A stretch of DNA of 64,000 nucleotides from Burkholderia pyrrocinia (GCF_018417535.1 NZ_CP070978.1:1054001-1118000), one strand, 5' to 3'. Positions 26,912 to 35,963 are shown, counted from the stretch's first letter. The notes: generated by a model not told the origin, from the sequence alone. Numbers and translations: made by a program.

Positions 26912-29092
26912 GTGAGTCTGTTGAAAATCGCAGTCGAGCCGGCACTGATTGGCGCCTTCCTCACCACGCACGAACAGGTCGACGTATTTCAGACCGATTT
27001 CACGAATATCGCGGCAATCGTCGTCGGAATCGATTCGGCACAAAAGGTTCTGAAAGCCGTCGAAAGAACCGGCTTCGCGATTCCGTTCTTCGTCGCGGTC
27101 GAGCCCGACCAGGAAGTGCCGCCGTCGGTCCTGCCGAGCGCGAGCGGCGTGATCCAGCTCGGGCACGGCGGCCGCCACTACTACGGCCGGCAGCTTTCAG
27201 CCGCCGCCGATATCTACAGCGAAAACCTGCTGCCGCCGTTCTTCAAGGTCATGCGCGAGTACGTGCAGCGCGGCTACGTCGAGTTCGACTGCCCCGGCCA
27301 CCAGGGCGGCCAGTTCTTCTCGAGTCATCCGCTCGGCCGGATGTTCTTCGACTTCTTCGGCGAAACGCTCTTTCGCTCCGACCTCTGCAACGCGGACGTC
27401 CGGCTCGGCGACCTGCTGATCCACGAAGGCCCCGCGCTGGAAGCGCAGCGCAACGCCGCGCGGATCTACAACGCGGACAAGACCTGGTTCGTGCTGAACG
27501 GCACGTCGACGTCGAACAAGGTCGTCACGAGCGCGCTGCTCGCGCCCGACGATCTCGTGCTGTTCGACCGCAACAACCATAAATCGGTGCACCTCGGCGC
27601 GCTCGTGCTGTCCGGCGCGCGGCCGGTCTACCTCGAGACCGCGCGCAACGCGTGGGGCCTCATCGGCGGCGTCGACAGCGCGGCGCTCGACGAAGCGCGC
27701 ATTCGCGACGCGATCCGCGACGTCGCACCCGAGCGCGCCGATCAGCCGCGTCCGTTCCGGCTCGCGGTGATCCAGCTCGGCACCTACGACGGCACGATCT
27801 ACAACGCGCGCGAGATCGTCGACCGGATCGGGCATCTGTGCGACTACATCCTGTTCGATTCGGCATGGGTCGGTTACGAGCAGTTCATCCCGATGATGCA
27901 GGACTGCTCGCCGCTGATGCTGACGCTCGGCCCCGACGATCCCGGCATCCTCGTCACGCAGTCGGTACACAAGCAGCAGGCCGGCTTCTCGCAGACGTCG
28001 CAGATCCACAAGAAGGACAGCCACATCGAAGGCCAGAAGCGCTTCTGCGATCACCGGCGCTTCAACAACGCGTACATGATCCATGCGTCGACCAGCCCGT
28101 TCTACCCGATGTTCGCGGCGCTCGACGTCAACGCGCAGATGCATGCCGGGCCGGCCGGCAAACGCCTGTGGCGCGACTGCGTCGCGCACGGCGTCGAAGC
28201 GCGCAAGCTGCTGCTGAAGACTTGCCGCCAGATTCGCCCGTTCGTCCCGCAGCATGTCGACGGCCGCCCGTGGGCCGACTACCCGACCGAGCAGATCGTC
28301 GACGACCTGCGCTTCTTCCGCTTCCATCCGGCCGATACGTGGCACGGTTTCGAAGGCTATGCGGACGACCAGTACTTCGTCGATCCGTGCAAGCTGCTGC
28401 TGACGACGCCCGGCATCGATCGCGACACGCACGAGTACGCGCCGTTCGGCGCGCCGGCGCCGATCCTCGCGCGCTACCTGCGCGAGCACGGCGTCGTGCC
28501 CGAGAAGGCCGACCTGTACACGATCCTGTTCCTGCTCACGCCGTCGGAAAGCTTCGGCAAGCTGCAGCATCTGGTCGCGCACCTCGCGCAGTTCGAACGC
28601 CATCTCGACCAGGACACGCCGCTGCGCGAAGCGATCCCGTCGCTGTGCGAAGCGTATCCGGAGCTGTACGACAACATGCGCCTGCGGCAGTTGTGCCAGC
28701 GCATGCACGACTTCTACCGCAGCCACGACATGAAGCATCTGCAGAAGCAGATGTTCCGCCGCGCGCAGTTCCCGAAGCAGGCGATGCTGCCGCAGGCCGC
28801 GAATGCCGAGCTGATCCGCAACAACGTCGAGCTCGTCACGCTCGATCGCATCGAAGGCCGGATCGCGACCGAAGGCGCGCTGCCCTATCCGCCCGGCATC
28901 TTCTGCGTGGTGCCCGGCGAAGCCTGGGGCGGCCCGGCGCTCGACTACTTCCGCGCGCTCGAAGCCGGGATCAACGCACTGCCGGGCTTCGAACCGGAAA
29001 TCCAGGGCGTCTACCTGCAGACGAAGCCGGACGGCACGAAGCAGGCATCGGCATACGTGGTGGCGACCGGCGCCGACGCGTCGCTGGCCTGA
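26912..29092 (+). CDS. speF: Ornithine decarboxylase, SpeC/SpeF type
   Basis: Protein of 726 residues with a GTG start at 26912 (VSLLKIAVEPAL). GGAGAG lies seven bases upstream, and this start puts the PLP lysine at residue 354 (SVHKQQAGFSQ), essentially the place (355) it has in E. coli SpeF and SpeC. An in-frame ATG at 26873 would add 13 residues. Domain order: N-terminal wing domain (1-110), PLP domain with VEFDCPGHQGGQFF, LNGTSTSNKV, FDSAWVGYEQF and Lys354, then a C-terminal domain ending near ALPYPPGIFCVVPGE. It converts ornithine to putrescine. It is divergent from the AdiA-like decarboxylase and antiporter, sharing a 500-base regulatory region. Confidence 0.9.
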   Translation: MSLLKIAVEPALIGAFLTTHEQVDVFQTDFTNIAAIVVGIDSAQKVLKAVERTGFAIPFFVAVEPDQEVPPSVLPSASGVIQLGHGGRHYYGRQLSAAADIYSENLLPPFFKVMREYVQRGYVEFDCPGHQGGQFFSSHPLGRMFFDFFGETLFRSDLCNADVRLGDLLIHEGPALEAQRNAARIYNADKTWFVLNGTSTSNKVVTSALLAPDDLVLFDRNNHKSVHLGALVLSGARPVYLETARNAWGLIGGVDSAALDEARIRDAIRDVAPERADQPRPFRLAVIQLGTYDGTIYNAREIVDRIGHLCDYILFDSAWVGYEQFIPMMQDCSPLMLTLGPDDPGILVTQSVHKQQAGFSQTSQIHKKDSHIEGQKRFCDHRRFNNAYMIHASTSPFYPMFAALDVNAQMHAGPAGKRLWRDCVAHGVEARKLLLKTCRQIRPFVPQHVDGRPWADYPTEQIVDDLRFFRFHPADTWHGFEGYADDQYFVDPCKLLLTTPGIDRDTHEYAPFGAPAPILARYLREHGVVPEKADLYTILFLLTPSESFGKLQHLVAHLAQFERHLDQDTPLREAIPSLCEAYPELYDNMRLRQLCQRMHDFYRSHDMKHLQKQMFRRAQFPKQAMLPQAANAELIRNNVELVTLDRIEGRIATEGALPYPPGIFCVVPGEAWGGPALDYFRALEAGINALPGFEPEIQGVYLQTKPDGTKQASAYVVATGADASLA

Positions 29093-29141
29093 TCGCGTCG
29101 GTGCACGGCGCTTGCGCTCGACGTGTATCATCGCCGCCATC

Positions 29142-29669
29142 ATGCCCATCCGACCGCTTCGTCCGCTCCTGATCGCCCCGGCACTCGCCGTCTCCGTCTC
29201 CCTCGCCGCGCACGCGCAGCAGGTCGGCGTGGTCGCCGACGGCGTCTACTACACGCCGAATACGCATCTCGCGGCAGGCACGTCGCTGCAGGTGCTGCCC
29301 GACGACGACAAGGGCGTCGCGCGCTGCTGCGCGACAGTCACCGGCCCGGCCGGCAAGCCCGCCAACCAGATTCTCGACAGCCTGCACGACGACCGCACGA
29401 TCGCCGCGTATGCGCTGTCGCTGCCGAAGTCGGTGCCGGCGGACACGCGCGGCTTCGGCGTCGTCGGCACGGCGCGCTTCGTGCGCCAGGGCGCACACCC
29501 GGAAGCCGTGCTCGACGGCGGCTTGCAACTCGCGTTCTCGACCTGCACGTCGGTGGAAGGCACGCATTACCTCGGGCGCAAGGTCGGCGCCAACAAGTTG
29601 CTCGTGCACCTGTACCAGTACTTCGACGGCGAACTCGAGCCGACCTGCAAGGATCGCGACCTGAAATAA
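29142..29669 (+). CDS. Secreted hypothetical protein
   Basis: Protein of 175 residues. A signal peptide (MPIRPLRPLLIAPALAVSVSL, cleavage after AAHA) leads to a mature protein of about 150 residues. It has four cysteines, two adjacent (ARCCATV), one in STCTSVEG and one near the C-terminus (LEPTCKDRD), suggesting disulfides in the periplasm. I do not recognise the family. The ATG at 29142 was chosen over 29112 because it starts the signal peptide directly. It lies 49 bases after speF on the same strand, so co-transcription is possible. Confidence 0.65.
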   Translation: MPIRPLRPLLIAPALAVSVSLAAHAQQVGVVADGVYYTPNTHLAAGTSLQVLPDDDKGVARCCATVTGPAGKPANQILDSLHDDRTIAAYALSLPKSVPADTRGFGVVGTARFVRQGAHPEAVLDGGLQLAFSTCTSVEGTHYLGRKVGANKLLVHLYQYFDGELEPTCKDRDLK

Positions 29670-29728
29670 CGGCGCCCGGCCGGCCGCGGCATCACGCCCT
29701 GGTCGGCCGACCGTTCACACCCGTCGCG

Positions 29729-30886
29729 TCACCACGCCTGCCGATAGATCGCCAGCGCGTCGGCCTCGGTCACCTCGCGCGGATTGTTCACGAGCAGGCG
29801 CGTCTGCAGCATCGCGTCCGACGCCATCCTCGGCAGGTCGCCCTCGCCGATGCCGACTTCACGCAGCGTGCGCGGGATACCCGTCGCGACGATCAGTCGG
29901 TCGATCTCCACGATCAGCGCCTGCGTCCTCGCTTCGTCGCTGCCCGTTGCCGACGGCGCGACGATCGCCGCGAGTTCCGCATACAGCGGCGCGGCAGCCG
30001 GCGCGTTGAAGCGCAGCACGTGCGGCAGCACGAGCGCATTCGACAATCCGTGCGGCACGTGGAAGATCCCGCCGACCGGATAGGCCAGCGCATGCACGGC
30101 CGCGACCGGCGCGTTCGCGAACGCCTGCCCCGCGAACATCGCGCCGACCAGCATCGCCTCGCGCGCGTGGCGGTTCCGACCGTCGTCGCACGCCGCGAGC
30201 AGGTTGCGCGACAGCAGCGTCAGCGCGTGCACGGCCAGCATGTCGGACACCGGATTCTTCAGCCGCGCGGACGTATAGGCTTCGATCGCATGCACCATCG
30301 CGTCGATGCCCGTCGCGGCCGTCGCCGCGCGCGGCAGGCCGAGCGTCAACTCGGCGTCGAGGATCGCGACATCGGCGAACAGGTGCGGCGACACGACGCC
30401 CATCTTGCGCGCCTCGCCGACCGTGACGATCGACACGGCCGTCACCTCGGAGCCCGTGCCGGCCGTCGTCGGCATCTGCACGAGCGGCAACCGCGCGCTC
30501 GCGACCTTGTCGATGCCGTACATGTCGGCCAGCGCCTGCTGCCCCGGCGCGAGCACCGCGATCAGCTTCGCGACGTCCATCGACGAACCGCCGCCCAGGC
30601 CGAGCACGATCTCGGCATCGGCCGCGACGGCCCGCTCGGTCGCTTCGAGCACCACGTGCTCGGGCGGATCGGCGATCACGTCGTCGATCACGGTCACCTG
30701 CCAGCCGTGCGCGGCCAGGCTCTCCAGCGCGGGCGCGAGTACGCCGCTGCGATGCAGGAACGCGTCGGTGACGACGCACAGCCGCACGAGCGCCGGAAAG
30801 CGTTCGCGCAACAATGCGCCGAGCCGGCGCGCGGCGCCGAACTCGACGATCTGCGTCGGAACGGTACGGAATTGAAACGGGTTCAT
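29729..30886 (-). CDS. Iron-containing alcohol dehydrogenase
   Basis: Protein of 385 residues of the Fe-ADH (group III) family. NAD-binding motif LGLGGGSSMDVAKLI, the loop PTTAGTGSEVT, and metal-binding residues in GIDAMVHAIEAYTS and in HALAYPVGGIFHVPHGLSNA (the His pair) are all intact. It probably oxidises an alcohol or reduces an aldehyde in the cytoplasm; substrates vary widely. Its ATG overlaps the stop of the upstream ABM-domain gene (ATGA), so the two are one operon. Confidence 0.88.
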   Translation of the reverse strand: MNPFQFRTVPTQIVEFGAARRLGALLRERFPALVRLCVVTDAFLHRSGVLAPALESLAAHGWQVTVIDDVIADPPEHVVLEATERAVAADAEIVLGLGGGSSMDVAKLIAVLAPGQQALADMYGIDKVASARLPLVQMPTTAGTGSEVTAVSIVTVGEARKMGVVSPHLFADVAILDAELTLGLPRAATAATGIDAMVHAIEAYTSARLKNPVSDMLAVHALTLLSRNLLAACDDGRNRHAREAMLVGAMFAGQAFANAPVAAVHALAYPVGGIFHVPHGLSNALVLPHVLRFNAPAAAPLYAELAAIVAPSATGSDEARTQALIVEIDRLIVATGIPRTLREVGIGEGDLPRMASDAMLQTRLLVNNPREVTEADALAIYRQAW

Positions 30887-31218
30887 CGGGTGCCTCCCGG
30901 TGGCGTCGCCGTGCCGGTGTCCGGCTGCACCATGTAGCGCGACACGTCGCGGCGATCGAGCAACGGAATGATCGCCCCGACACCGATCCGCTGGAAATGC
31001 GGCGTTTCCCGATGCGCGTCGAGGCCGTCCGCGTCGCGGTAACGCTCGAGGATCACGATGTGGTCGGGGTCCGCCGGCGACCGGAAATACGCGTAGTCGA
31101 GATTCTTCGGCTCGGCGCGCGTCGCGGGCGCGAGTTCCGCGAGCAATTCGATCACGCGGTCGCCGTTGCCCGGCTTCGCGAAGTAATGCGCGATGACCTG
31201 CAGGTAAGGTTCGTTCAT
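30883..31218 (-). CDS. Antibiotic biosynthesis monooxygenase (ABM) domain protein
   Basis: Protein of 111 residues with the ABM/dimeric alpha-beta barrel pattern: LQVIAHYFAKPGNGDRVIELLAEL, NLDYAYFRSPADPDHIVILERY, then DAHRETPHFQRIG. Members include quinol monooxygenases and heme-degrading enzymes, but many are uncharacterised. Its stop overlaps the start of the Fe-ADH gene, so the pair may act on one pathway. The frame is open upstream, but the ATG at 31218 gives the compact family length. Confidence 0.8.
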   Translation of the reverse strand: MNEPYLQVIAHYFAKPGNGDRVIELLAELAPATRAEPKNLDYAYFRSPADPDHIVILERYRDADGLDAHRETPHFQRIGVGAIIPLLDRRDVSRYMVQPDTGTATPPGGTR

Positions 31219-31504
31219 GCGGTGCTCCGTGTTCGACAAGTGCCCGTCACGACGGGGACGCGCGCAATGCGCTGCGACCCGGATGGATTCAAGAACGCGA
31301 CGGCGCGCCACCGTGTCACCGACTCGTCGTCGCATTGTATTGAATCGGCGATGCCTTCGCAGTGCCGCGACCGAACGGCGAGAACATATCGAATCTCGCA
31401 ACACTTTCACGGCGAGTCGGTTCATAACCGGCCGCCCCCTCCGCCCGCCGATACGCCGGCGACTACCACGGCACCGTCCGCCCCGGATAGTCGAGGTATT
31501 CCAG

Positions 31505-31726
31505 CCCGGGCTCACCCGTTTCGCGATCGGCACGTCGACGAGGCTCGGTAACGCATTCTCGCCGGGGCTCGCGGAGGCCCTCGGGCTGCGCGGCTTCGAG
31601 ATTCCGGTCCGCCTGCCCGCGATCCTCGTCTCTGCGCTGCGGCACCCGCGAATGCACGGCGCCCCCGTTCATCGCCGCCTGCGCGACTCGGTCATTGGCG
31701 TCTGCCAACGCACGTATCCGGATTCC
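31505..31726 (+). pseudogene. Remnant of a LysR-type regulator C-terminus
   Basis: In one plus-strand frame about 70 residues read like the end of a LysR effector-binding domain: FAIGTSTRLGNAFSPGLAE, then LGLRGFEIPVRLP and HPRMHGAPVHRRLRDSVI. The last part corresponds to the usual WHPR-x-DPAHRWLR segment. No helix-turn-helix region or start precedes it within the ~290 upstream bases, so this looks like a decayed fragment. Recognition is by eye only. Confidence 0.45.
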
Positions 31727-31820
31727 CCCGCGCCACGCGCACCGGCGCGCAGCACGAAAACACGCACGGCCGGCTGACGTCGCGCGAGTACCCGAAGCCG
31801 GCCCGCACAACGCGCGCGGC

Positions 31821-32558
31821 TCAGACCAGCCGGCCGCCGCCGTCGATGTGCAGGATTTCGGCATTCATGAAGCCGTTGCCCAGCAGGAACGCGATCGCCT
31901 CCCCGACTTCGTCGGCACGACCGACGCGACCGCCCGGCAGCGCCGATGCGGCTCCCGCGAGGATCGCATCGCGCGTTTCCGGGCCGAACGCGTCGTACAG
32001 CGGCGTCTCGACGAAGCCGGGCGCGACGACGTTGACGCGAATCGGCTTCAGCTCAAGCGCGAGCGACTGCGCCAGCGCTTCGACGCCACGCACGGCGGCG
32101 GCAATCACGGACGTACCTTGCGCGGACGGACGATCCGACAACTGCCCGCCGGTCAGCACGATCGAGCCGGTCGCGGGCATCAGCGGCAATGCGGCCCGGA
32201 TCGCGTAGACGGGCCCGGCGATACGCTCCTGTATCGCGGCGAGCAGGTGATCGGGATCGGTCTCGCCCAGCTTGCCGGCGATGAACCGGCCGGCCGTGAC
32301 GACGAGATGATCGACGCGCGTCATCGTGTCGAATACGGCCTGCACCGCGTGCCGGTCCGCGATATCGCCCACCGCGATGCGCGCGCCGCCGATCGCTTGC
32401 GCGGCGGCCTCGAGCTTCGCGCGGGTCCGGCCGACCAGCGTGACAGTGGCGCCCCTCGCCTTCGCGGCCGCCGCGGCCGCGAGGCCGATTCCGGAACTCG
32501 CGCCGAATATCACGACGTGCGCGCCGTCCAGTGTCGAAGATTGCGTTGCCTCGTTCAT
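31821..32558 (-). CDS. SDR-fold oxidoreductase lacking the usual catalytic Tyr/Lys
   Basis: Protein of 245 residues with a Rossmann fold of the short-chain dehydrogenase family: VVIFGASSGIGLAAA (TGxxxGxG type), VGRTRAKLEA (NADP-type Arg), NVVAPGFVETPLYDAF and a C-terminal LHIDGGGRL. Where YxxxK is expected, before AVRGVEALAQSLALEL, the sequence reads GTSVIAAAV, with neither Tyr nor Lys in register. It may therefore be a divergent SDR with other chemistry or a binding protein. GAGGAG precedes the ATG. It is transcribed divergently from a LysR gene 103 bases away, which probably controls it. Confidence 0.82.
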   Translation of the reverse strand: MNEATQSSTLDGAHVVIFGASSGIGLAAAAAAKARGATVTLVGRTRAKLEAAAQAIGGARIAVGDIADRHAVQAVFDTMTRVDHLVVTAGRFIAGKLGETDPDHLLAAIQERIAGPVYAIRAALPLMPATGSIVLTGGQLSDRPSAQGTSVIAAAVRGVEALAQSLALELKPIRVNVVAPGFVETPLYDAFGPETRDAILAGAASALPGGRVGRADEVGEAIAFLLGNGFMNAEILHIDGGGRLV

Positions 32559-32633
32559 GTCGACTCCTCATCAGGGATTGAAGGTTCGCGAACGTTAGGT
32601 CATTCTCTGTTGCGCCGGAACGTGGGAGACTTG

Positions 32634-32658
32634 AATAAGGTTCATTCCATAAAGGAAT
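32634..32658. promoter_or_regulatory. Inverted repeats in the SDR/LysR intergenic region
   Basis: ATTCC-N5-GGAAT (32644-32658) is a perfect dyad just before the LysR start, and GAAT-N7-ATTC (32634-32648) overlaps it. LysR regulators bind such dyads near divergent promoters, so this is a candidate autoregulatory operator. The dyad also covers the ribosome-binding site (AAAGGA). Confidence 0.4.
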
Positions 32659-32661
32659 AAG

Positions 32662-33609
32662 ATGGATTCGCTGCGATCCATGCGCGTGTTTGTCCGCGCC
32701 ATCGAGCTGGGCAATTTTTCGGCGGTCGCTCGCGAGGAAGGCACCGGCCAGCCGACGATCAGCAAGATCGTCGCCGCGTTCGAACAGGAACTGGGCGTGC
32801 GCCTGCTCGAACGCTCGACGACGAGCCTCGCGCCGACCGACGAAGGCCGGCGGTTCTACGACCGCTGCAAGCGCGTGCTCGACGAGTACGAAAGCGCGGT
32901 GGCCGAAGTGCGCGGGCAAACGCTGCGGCCGGTCGGCAAGCTGGTCGTCAACGCGCCGCTGGGGCTGGGCGAGCTGAGGCTGAACGCGCTCGTGCTCGAA
33001 TTCCTCGCCGCGTGGCCGGAAATCGACGTCGAGCTTCATTTGACCGATCGCGTGATCGATCTGGTCGAGGAAGGTGTCGATGTCGCCATTCGCCTCGGCC
33101 ACGCGCTGCCGCCGGATGTCGTCGCGCGAAACATCGCGTCGTCGCCGCGCCTGCTGGTGGCCGCGCCACGGTATGTGTCGCAGGCGCCCAGGATCCGCCG
33201 GCCGGAAGACCTGGCGAAGCACGAGTACGTCGGATACGCGCGCACCGACATCATCGGCAGCGAACTGGAATTTGCGCGGGGCGACGAGAAGATCGCCGTT
33301 CCGGTGCGCGGCCGGTATCGCGTGAACAGCTCGATCGCGCTGCGGGAATGCTTCCTGGCCGGAGACGCGGTGGGCAGCGCGCCGGCATGGCTCGTCCAGG
33401 ACCTGATCGACACCGGGCAGCTCGTCCGGTTGCTGCCGAAGTGGGACATGGTTCCGCCGCATGCGCTGCACCTCGTGTATGCGTCACGCCGGTATCTGCC
33501 GCTCAGGACCCGCACGTTCCTGCAGTTCATGGAGCAGCGGATTCCCGAATTGCCCGGGTTCAGCGCGGCCGCAACGACAACCTCGGTCGCGTCGCGGCAA
33601 ACCCGCTGA
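32662..33609 (+). CDS. LysR-family transcriptional regulator
   Basis: Protein of 315 residues. N-terminal winged helix-turn-helix (MDSLRSMRVFVRAIELGNFS, QPTISKIVAAFEQELGVRLL) followed by a periplasmic-binding-like effector domain (VRGQTLRPVGKLVVNAPLG, EEGVDVAIRLG). It belongs to the CrgA/AaeR-like group of LysR proteins. It probably represses or activates the divergent SDR gene. The ATG at 32662 is four bases after AAAGGAAT. Confidence 0.92.
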   Translation: MDSLRSMRVFVRAIELGNFSAVAREEGTGQPTISKIVAAFEQELGVRLLERSTTSLAPTDEGRRFYDRCKRVLDEYESAVAEVRGQTLRPVGKLVVNAPLGLGELRLNALVLEFLAAWPEIDVELHLTDRVIDLVEEGVDVAIRLGHALPPDVVARNIASSPRLLVAAPRYVSQAPRIRRPEDLAKHEYVGYARTDIIGSELEFARGDEKIAVPVRGRYRVNSSIALRECFLAGDAVGSAPAWLVQDLIDTGQLVRLLPKWDMVPPHALHLVYASRRYLPLRTRTFLQFMEQRIPELPGFSAAATTTSVASRQTR

Positions 33610-33761
33610 CCGACGGCCGCCGCGATCACGGCGGTGCCGGGGGCCGATCCGCCACCGTTTCCACGATCCGTCGAATCCCCGCTATTGCAGCGCGCCGCGG
33701 CGGCGCCGGCGGGCCCTTCGGCTAAAATGCCGCACTTTCCACCTTGTCCGGCCCGCTCGCC

Positions 33762-35150
33762 ATGCAACCCGCCTCCTCCGCCCAACCCGCCTCCCGCGGC
33801 GCCGACGCCGCAGAATCGGCCCGCGACCTCGTCTACGGCCCGAACGACCGGCCGGCGCCGATGGTCGCTTTCGTCGCCGCGCTGCAGCACCTGCTGGCGA
33901 TCATCGTGCCGATCGTCACGCCCGGCCTGCTGATCTGCCAGGCGCTCGGCGTGTCCAGCCGCGATACGACCCTGATCGTGTCGATGTCGCTGGTGATATC
34001 CGGCATCGCCACCTTCGTCCAGTGCAAGCGCTTCGGCCCGCTGGGCGCCGGCCTGCTGATCGTCCAGGGCACCAGCTTCAACTTCGTCGGCCCGCTGATC
34101 GCCGGCGGCAGCCTGATGGTCAAGCAGGGCACGCCGGTCGAGACCGTGATGGCCGCGATCTTCGGCGTCGTGATGGCCGGGTCGTTCGTCGAGATGGGCG
34201 TGTCGCGCATCCTGCCGTTCGTGAAGCGCCTGATCACGCCGCTCGTCACCGGCATCGTGGTGCTGCTGATCGGCCTCACGCTGATCAAGGTCGGCCTCAT
34301 CAGCATGGGCGGCGGTTATGGCGCGATGGCCAAGGGCACGTTCGCGAGCGCGGAGAACCTGACGCTGTCGGGCCTCGTGCTCGGCACGATCGTCCTGCTC
34401 AATCGCGTGCCGGTCGTCTGGGTGCGCAGCACCGCGCTCGTCATCGCGCTCGTGATCGGCTACCTCGCGGCCGCGTTCCTCGGCCGCCTCGACTTCACCG
34501 GCATGCACCAGGCCGCGCTTTTCCAGGTTCCGACGCCGCTGCACTTCGGCATCGGCTTCTCGTGGTCGCTGTTCGTGCCGATGCTCATCATCTACCTCGT
34601 CACGTCGCTCGAAGCGATCGGCGACGTCACCGCCACCAGCAAGATCTCGAACGAACCGGTCGAAGGGCCGGTGTGGATGCAACGAATCAAGGGCGGCGTG
34701 CTCGTCAACGGCGCGAATTCGCTGCTGGCCGGCGTGTTCAATACGTTCCCGAGCTCCGTGTTCGCGCAGAACAACGGCGTGATCCAGATCACCGGCGTCG
34801 CGAGCCGCCATGTCGGCATCTGGATCGCGGGGATGCTCGTGGTGCTCGGCCTGTTCCCGGTCGTCGCCGGCGTGCTGCAGGCCGTGCCGGAGCCGGTGCT
34901 CGGCGGTGCGGCGATGGTGATGTTCGGCGCGGTGGCCGCATCGGGCATCAACATTCTCGCGGGCGTCCAGCTCGACCGCCGCGCGCTGCTGATCATCGCG
35001 GTATCGCTGGCGCTCGGCCTCGGCGTGTCGCAGGTGCCGGACATTCTGAACAGCCTGCCGCACGCGCTGAAGAACGTGCTGGAATCGGGCGTTGCAACGG
35101 GCGGCATCTGCGCGCTCGTGATGAACTGGTTCCTGCCGGAAAAGAAGTAA
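33762..35150 (+). CDS. xanP: Xanthine permease, NCS2 family (XanP-like)
   Basis: Protein of 462 residues with about 14 membrane helices. It follows E. coli XanP closely: AALQHLLAIIVPIVTPGLLIC, VQGTSFNFVGPLI, TSLEAIGDVTATS, NTFPSSVFAQNNGVIQ and a VPEPVLGGAAMVMFG stretch. The NCS2 motif QNNGVIQITGVASR contains the polar residues that define purine specificity. It imports xanthine with protons. The ATG at 33762 is preferred over a TTG six codons upstream. A TAAAAT sequence at 33723-33728 may be the -10 element, with no clear -35. Confidence 0.9.
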   Translation: MQPASSAQPASRGADAAESARDLVYGPNDRPAPMVAFVAALQHLLAIIVPIVTPGLLICQALGVSSRDTTLIVSMSLVISGIATFVQCKRFGPLGAGLLIVQGTSFNFVGPLIAGGSLMVKQGTPVETVMAAIFGVVMAGSFVEMGVSRILPFVKRLITPLVTGIVVLLIGLTLIKVGLISMGGGYGAMAKGTFASAENLTLSGLVLGTIVLLNRVPVVWVRSTALVIALVIGYLAAAFLGRLDFTGMHQAALFQVPTPLHFGIGFSWSLFVPMLIIYLVTSLEAIGDVTATSKISNEPVEGPVWMQRIKGGVLVNGANSLLAGVFNTFPSSVFAQNNGVIQITGVASRHVGIWIAGMLVVLGLFPVVAGVLQAVPEPVLGGAAMVMFGAVAASGINILAGVQLDRRALLIIAVSLALGLGVSQVPDILNSLPHALKNVLESGVATGGICALVMNWFLPEKK

Positions 35151-35488
35151 GGGAGGGATACGTGGCAACCGCGCGGTGTGTCAGGCACCGCGCCGGTCGG
35201 CCCGAACGCCGGTTCAACCCGACCGCGCCGGACAGCCTCGCACCAGCGGCAATCCGCATCGCCCGAAATAACATGCGCGCCCGCAGGACGACGCGCGTAT
35301 GATGAACTCATCCGGGCATTCGCGACCCGTTCGACTGCTCGCCCTCCATCTCGCCTCCTGCTGCATCGCGCTCACTTTCGCGCGCAGCAATACGCCTTTC
35401 GCCCCACCCCGTCGCGCCACACGCTGGCGATACTGGCCGGACGCGTTCGTCCTGCGATTCGTCGCAACCGAACGTTCAGAAGCTCGTC
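35151..35488. other. Gene-free stretch after xanP
   Basis: About 340 bases with no supported gene, promoter or terminator. Base composition becomes less GC-rich towards the right, where the block of short hypothetical genes begins. Confidence 0.5.
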
Positions 35489-35620
35489 ATGAGCGTGCAT
35501 CTCTATCGTGGCTTCGAATGTTGCCCGCTGATTTGCCCCCATGTGCCGGCGCAGAACGACCGCCCGCATGACGACGCCGGCTTCGACTCCGTGGTCGAGA
35601 TTTTGCCTGCGGGGCACTGA
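35489..35620 (+). pseudogene. Short ORF, probably a frameshifted fragment
   Basis: Forty-three codons starting MSVHLYRGFECCPL and ending EILPAGH. The first part looks like a small protein start (YRGF followed by a Pro/Cys segment and AGFDSVVEI). Shortly before the stop, the +1 frame continues plausibly as CLRGTDDNIARNWP. This suggests a single-base frameshift in a formerly longer gene. I do not recognise the family with certainty and the ribosome-binding site is weak. Confidence 0.3.
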
Positions 35621-35726
35621 CGACAACATCGCTCGAAATTGGCCCGCGCGGCGGCTTTCGAGTGAAACCAAACGTTCTCGCCGCGCAGCAAGCCAAGAAT
35701 TGAACCATAACCGGGAGTCAATAAAA

Positions 35727-35963
35727 ATGAGCTGGTACTGCGATGTGGAGCGCGAACTGGCTCACATTAGGGGAGCGATCGGACTGCTCGAGCAGACGCA
35801 CGACGCCTTCACCAACCGATCGCCGGTGAGCGATCCGGCGTATTGGCGAGTCAAGCTCGACACACTCCGGACACGATTTGAGCGCAATAAGGTACTCGAA
35901 TACCAAATCAATGAACTTTTCGCTCGCCTCGATCGAATCCGGGATCCGAACTTCCGCGGATAA
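35727..35963 (+). CDS. Small hypothetical protein
   Basis: Protein of 78 residues (MSWYCDVERELAHIRGAIG start), highly charged and probably mostly helical, without membrane segments or known motifs. CGGGAG lies about nine bases before the ATG. Codon use is less GC-biased than in the flanking operons. Function unknown. Confidence 0.5.
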   Translation: MSWYCDVERELAHIRGAIGLLEQTHDAFTNRSPVSDPAYWRVKLDTLRTRFERNKVLEYQINELFARLDRIRDPNFRG

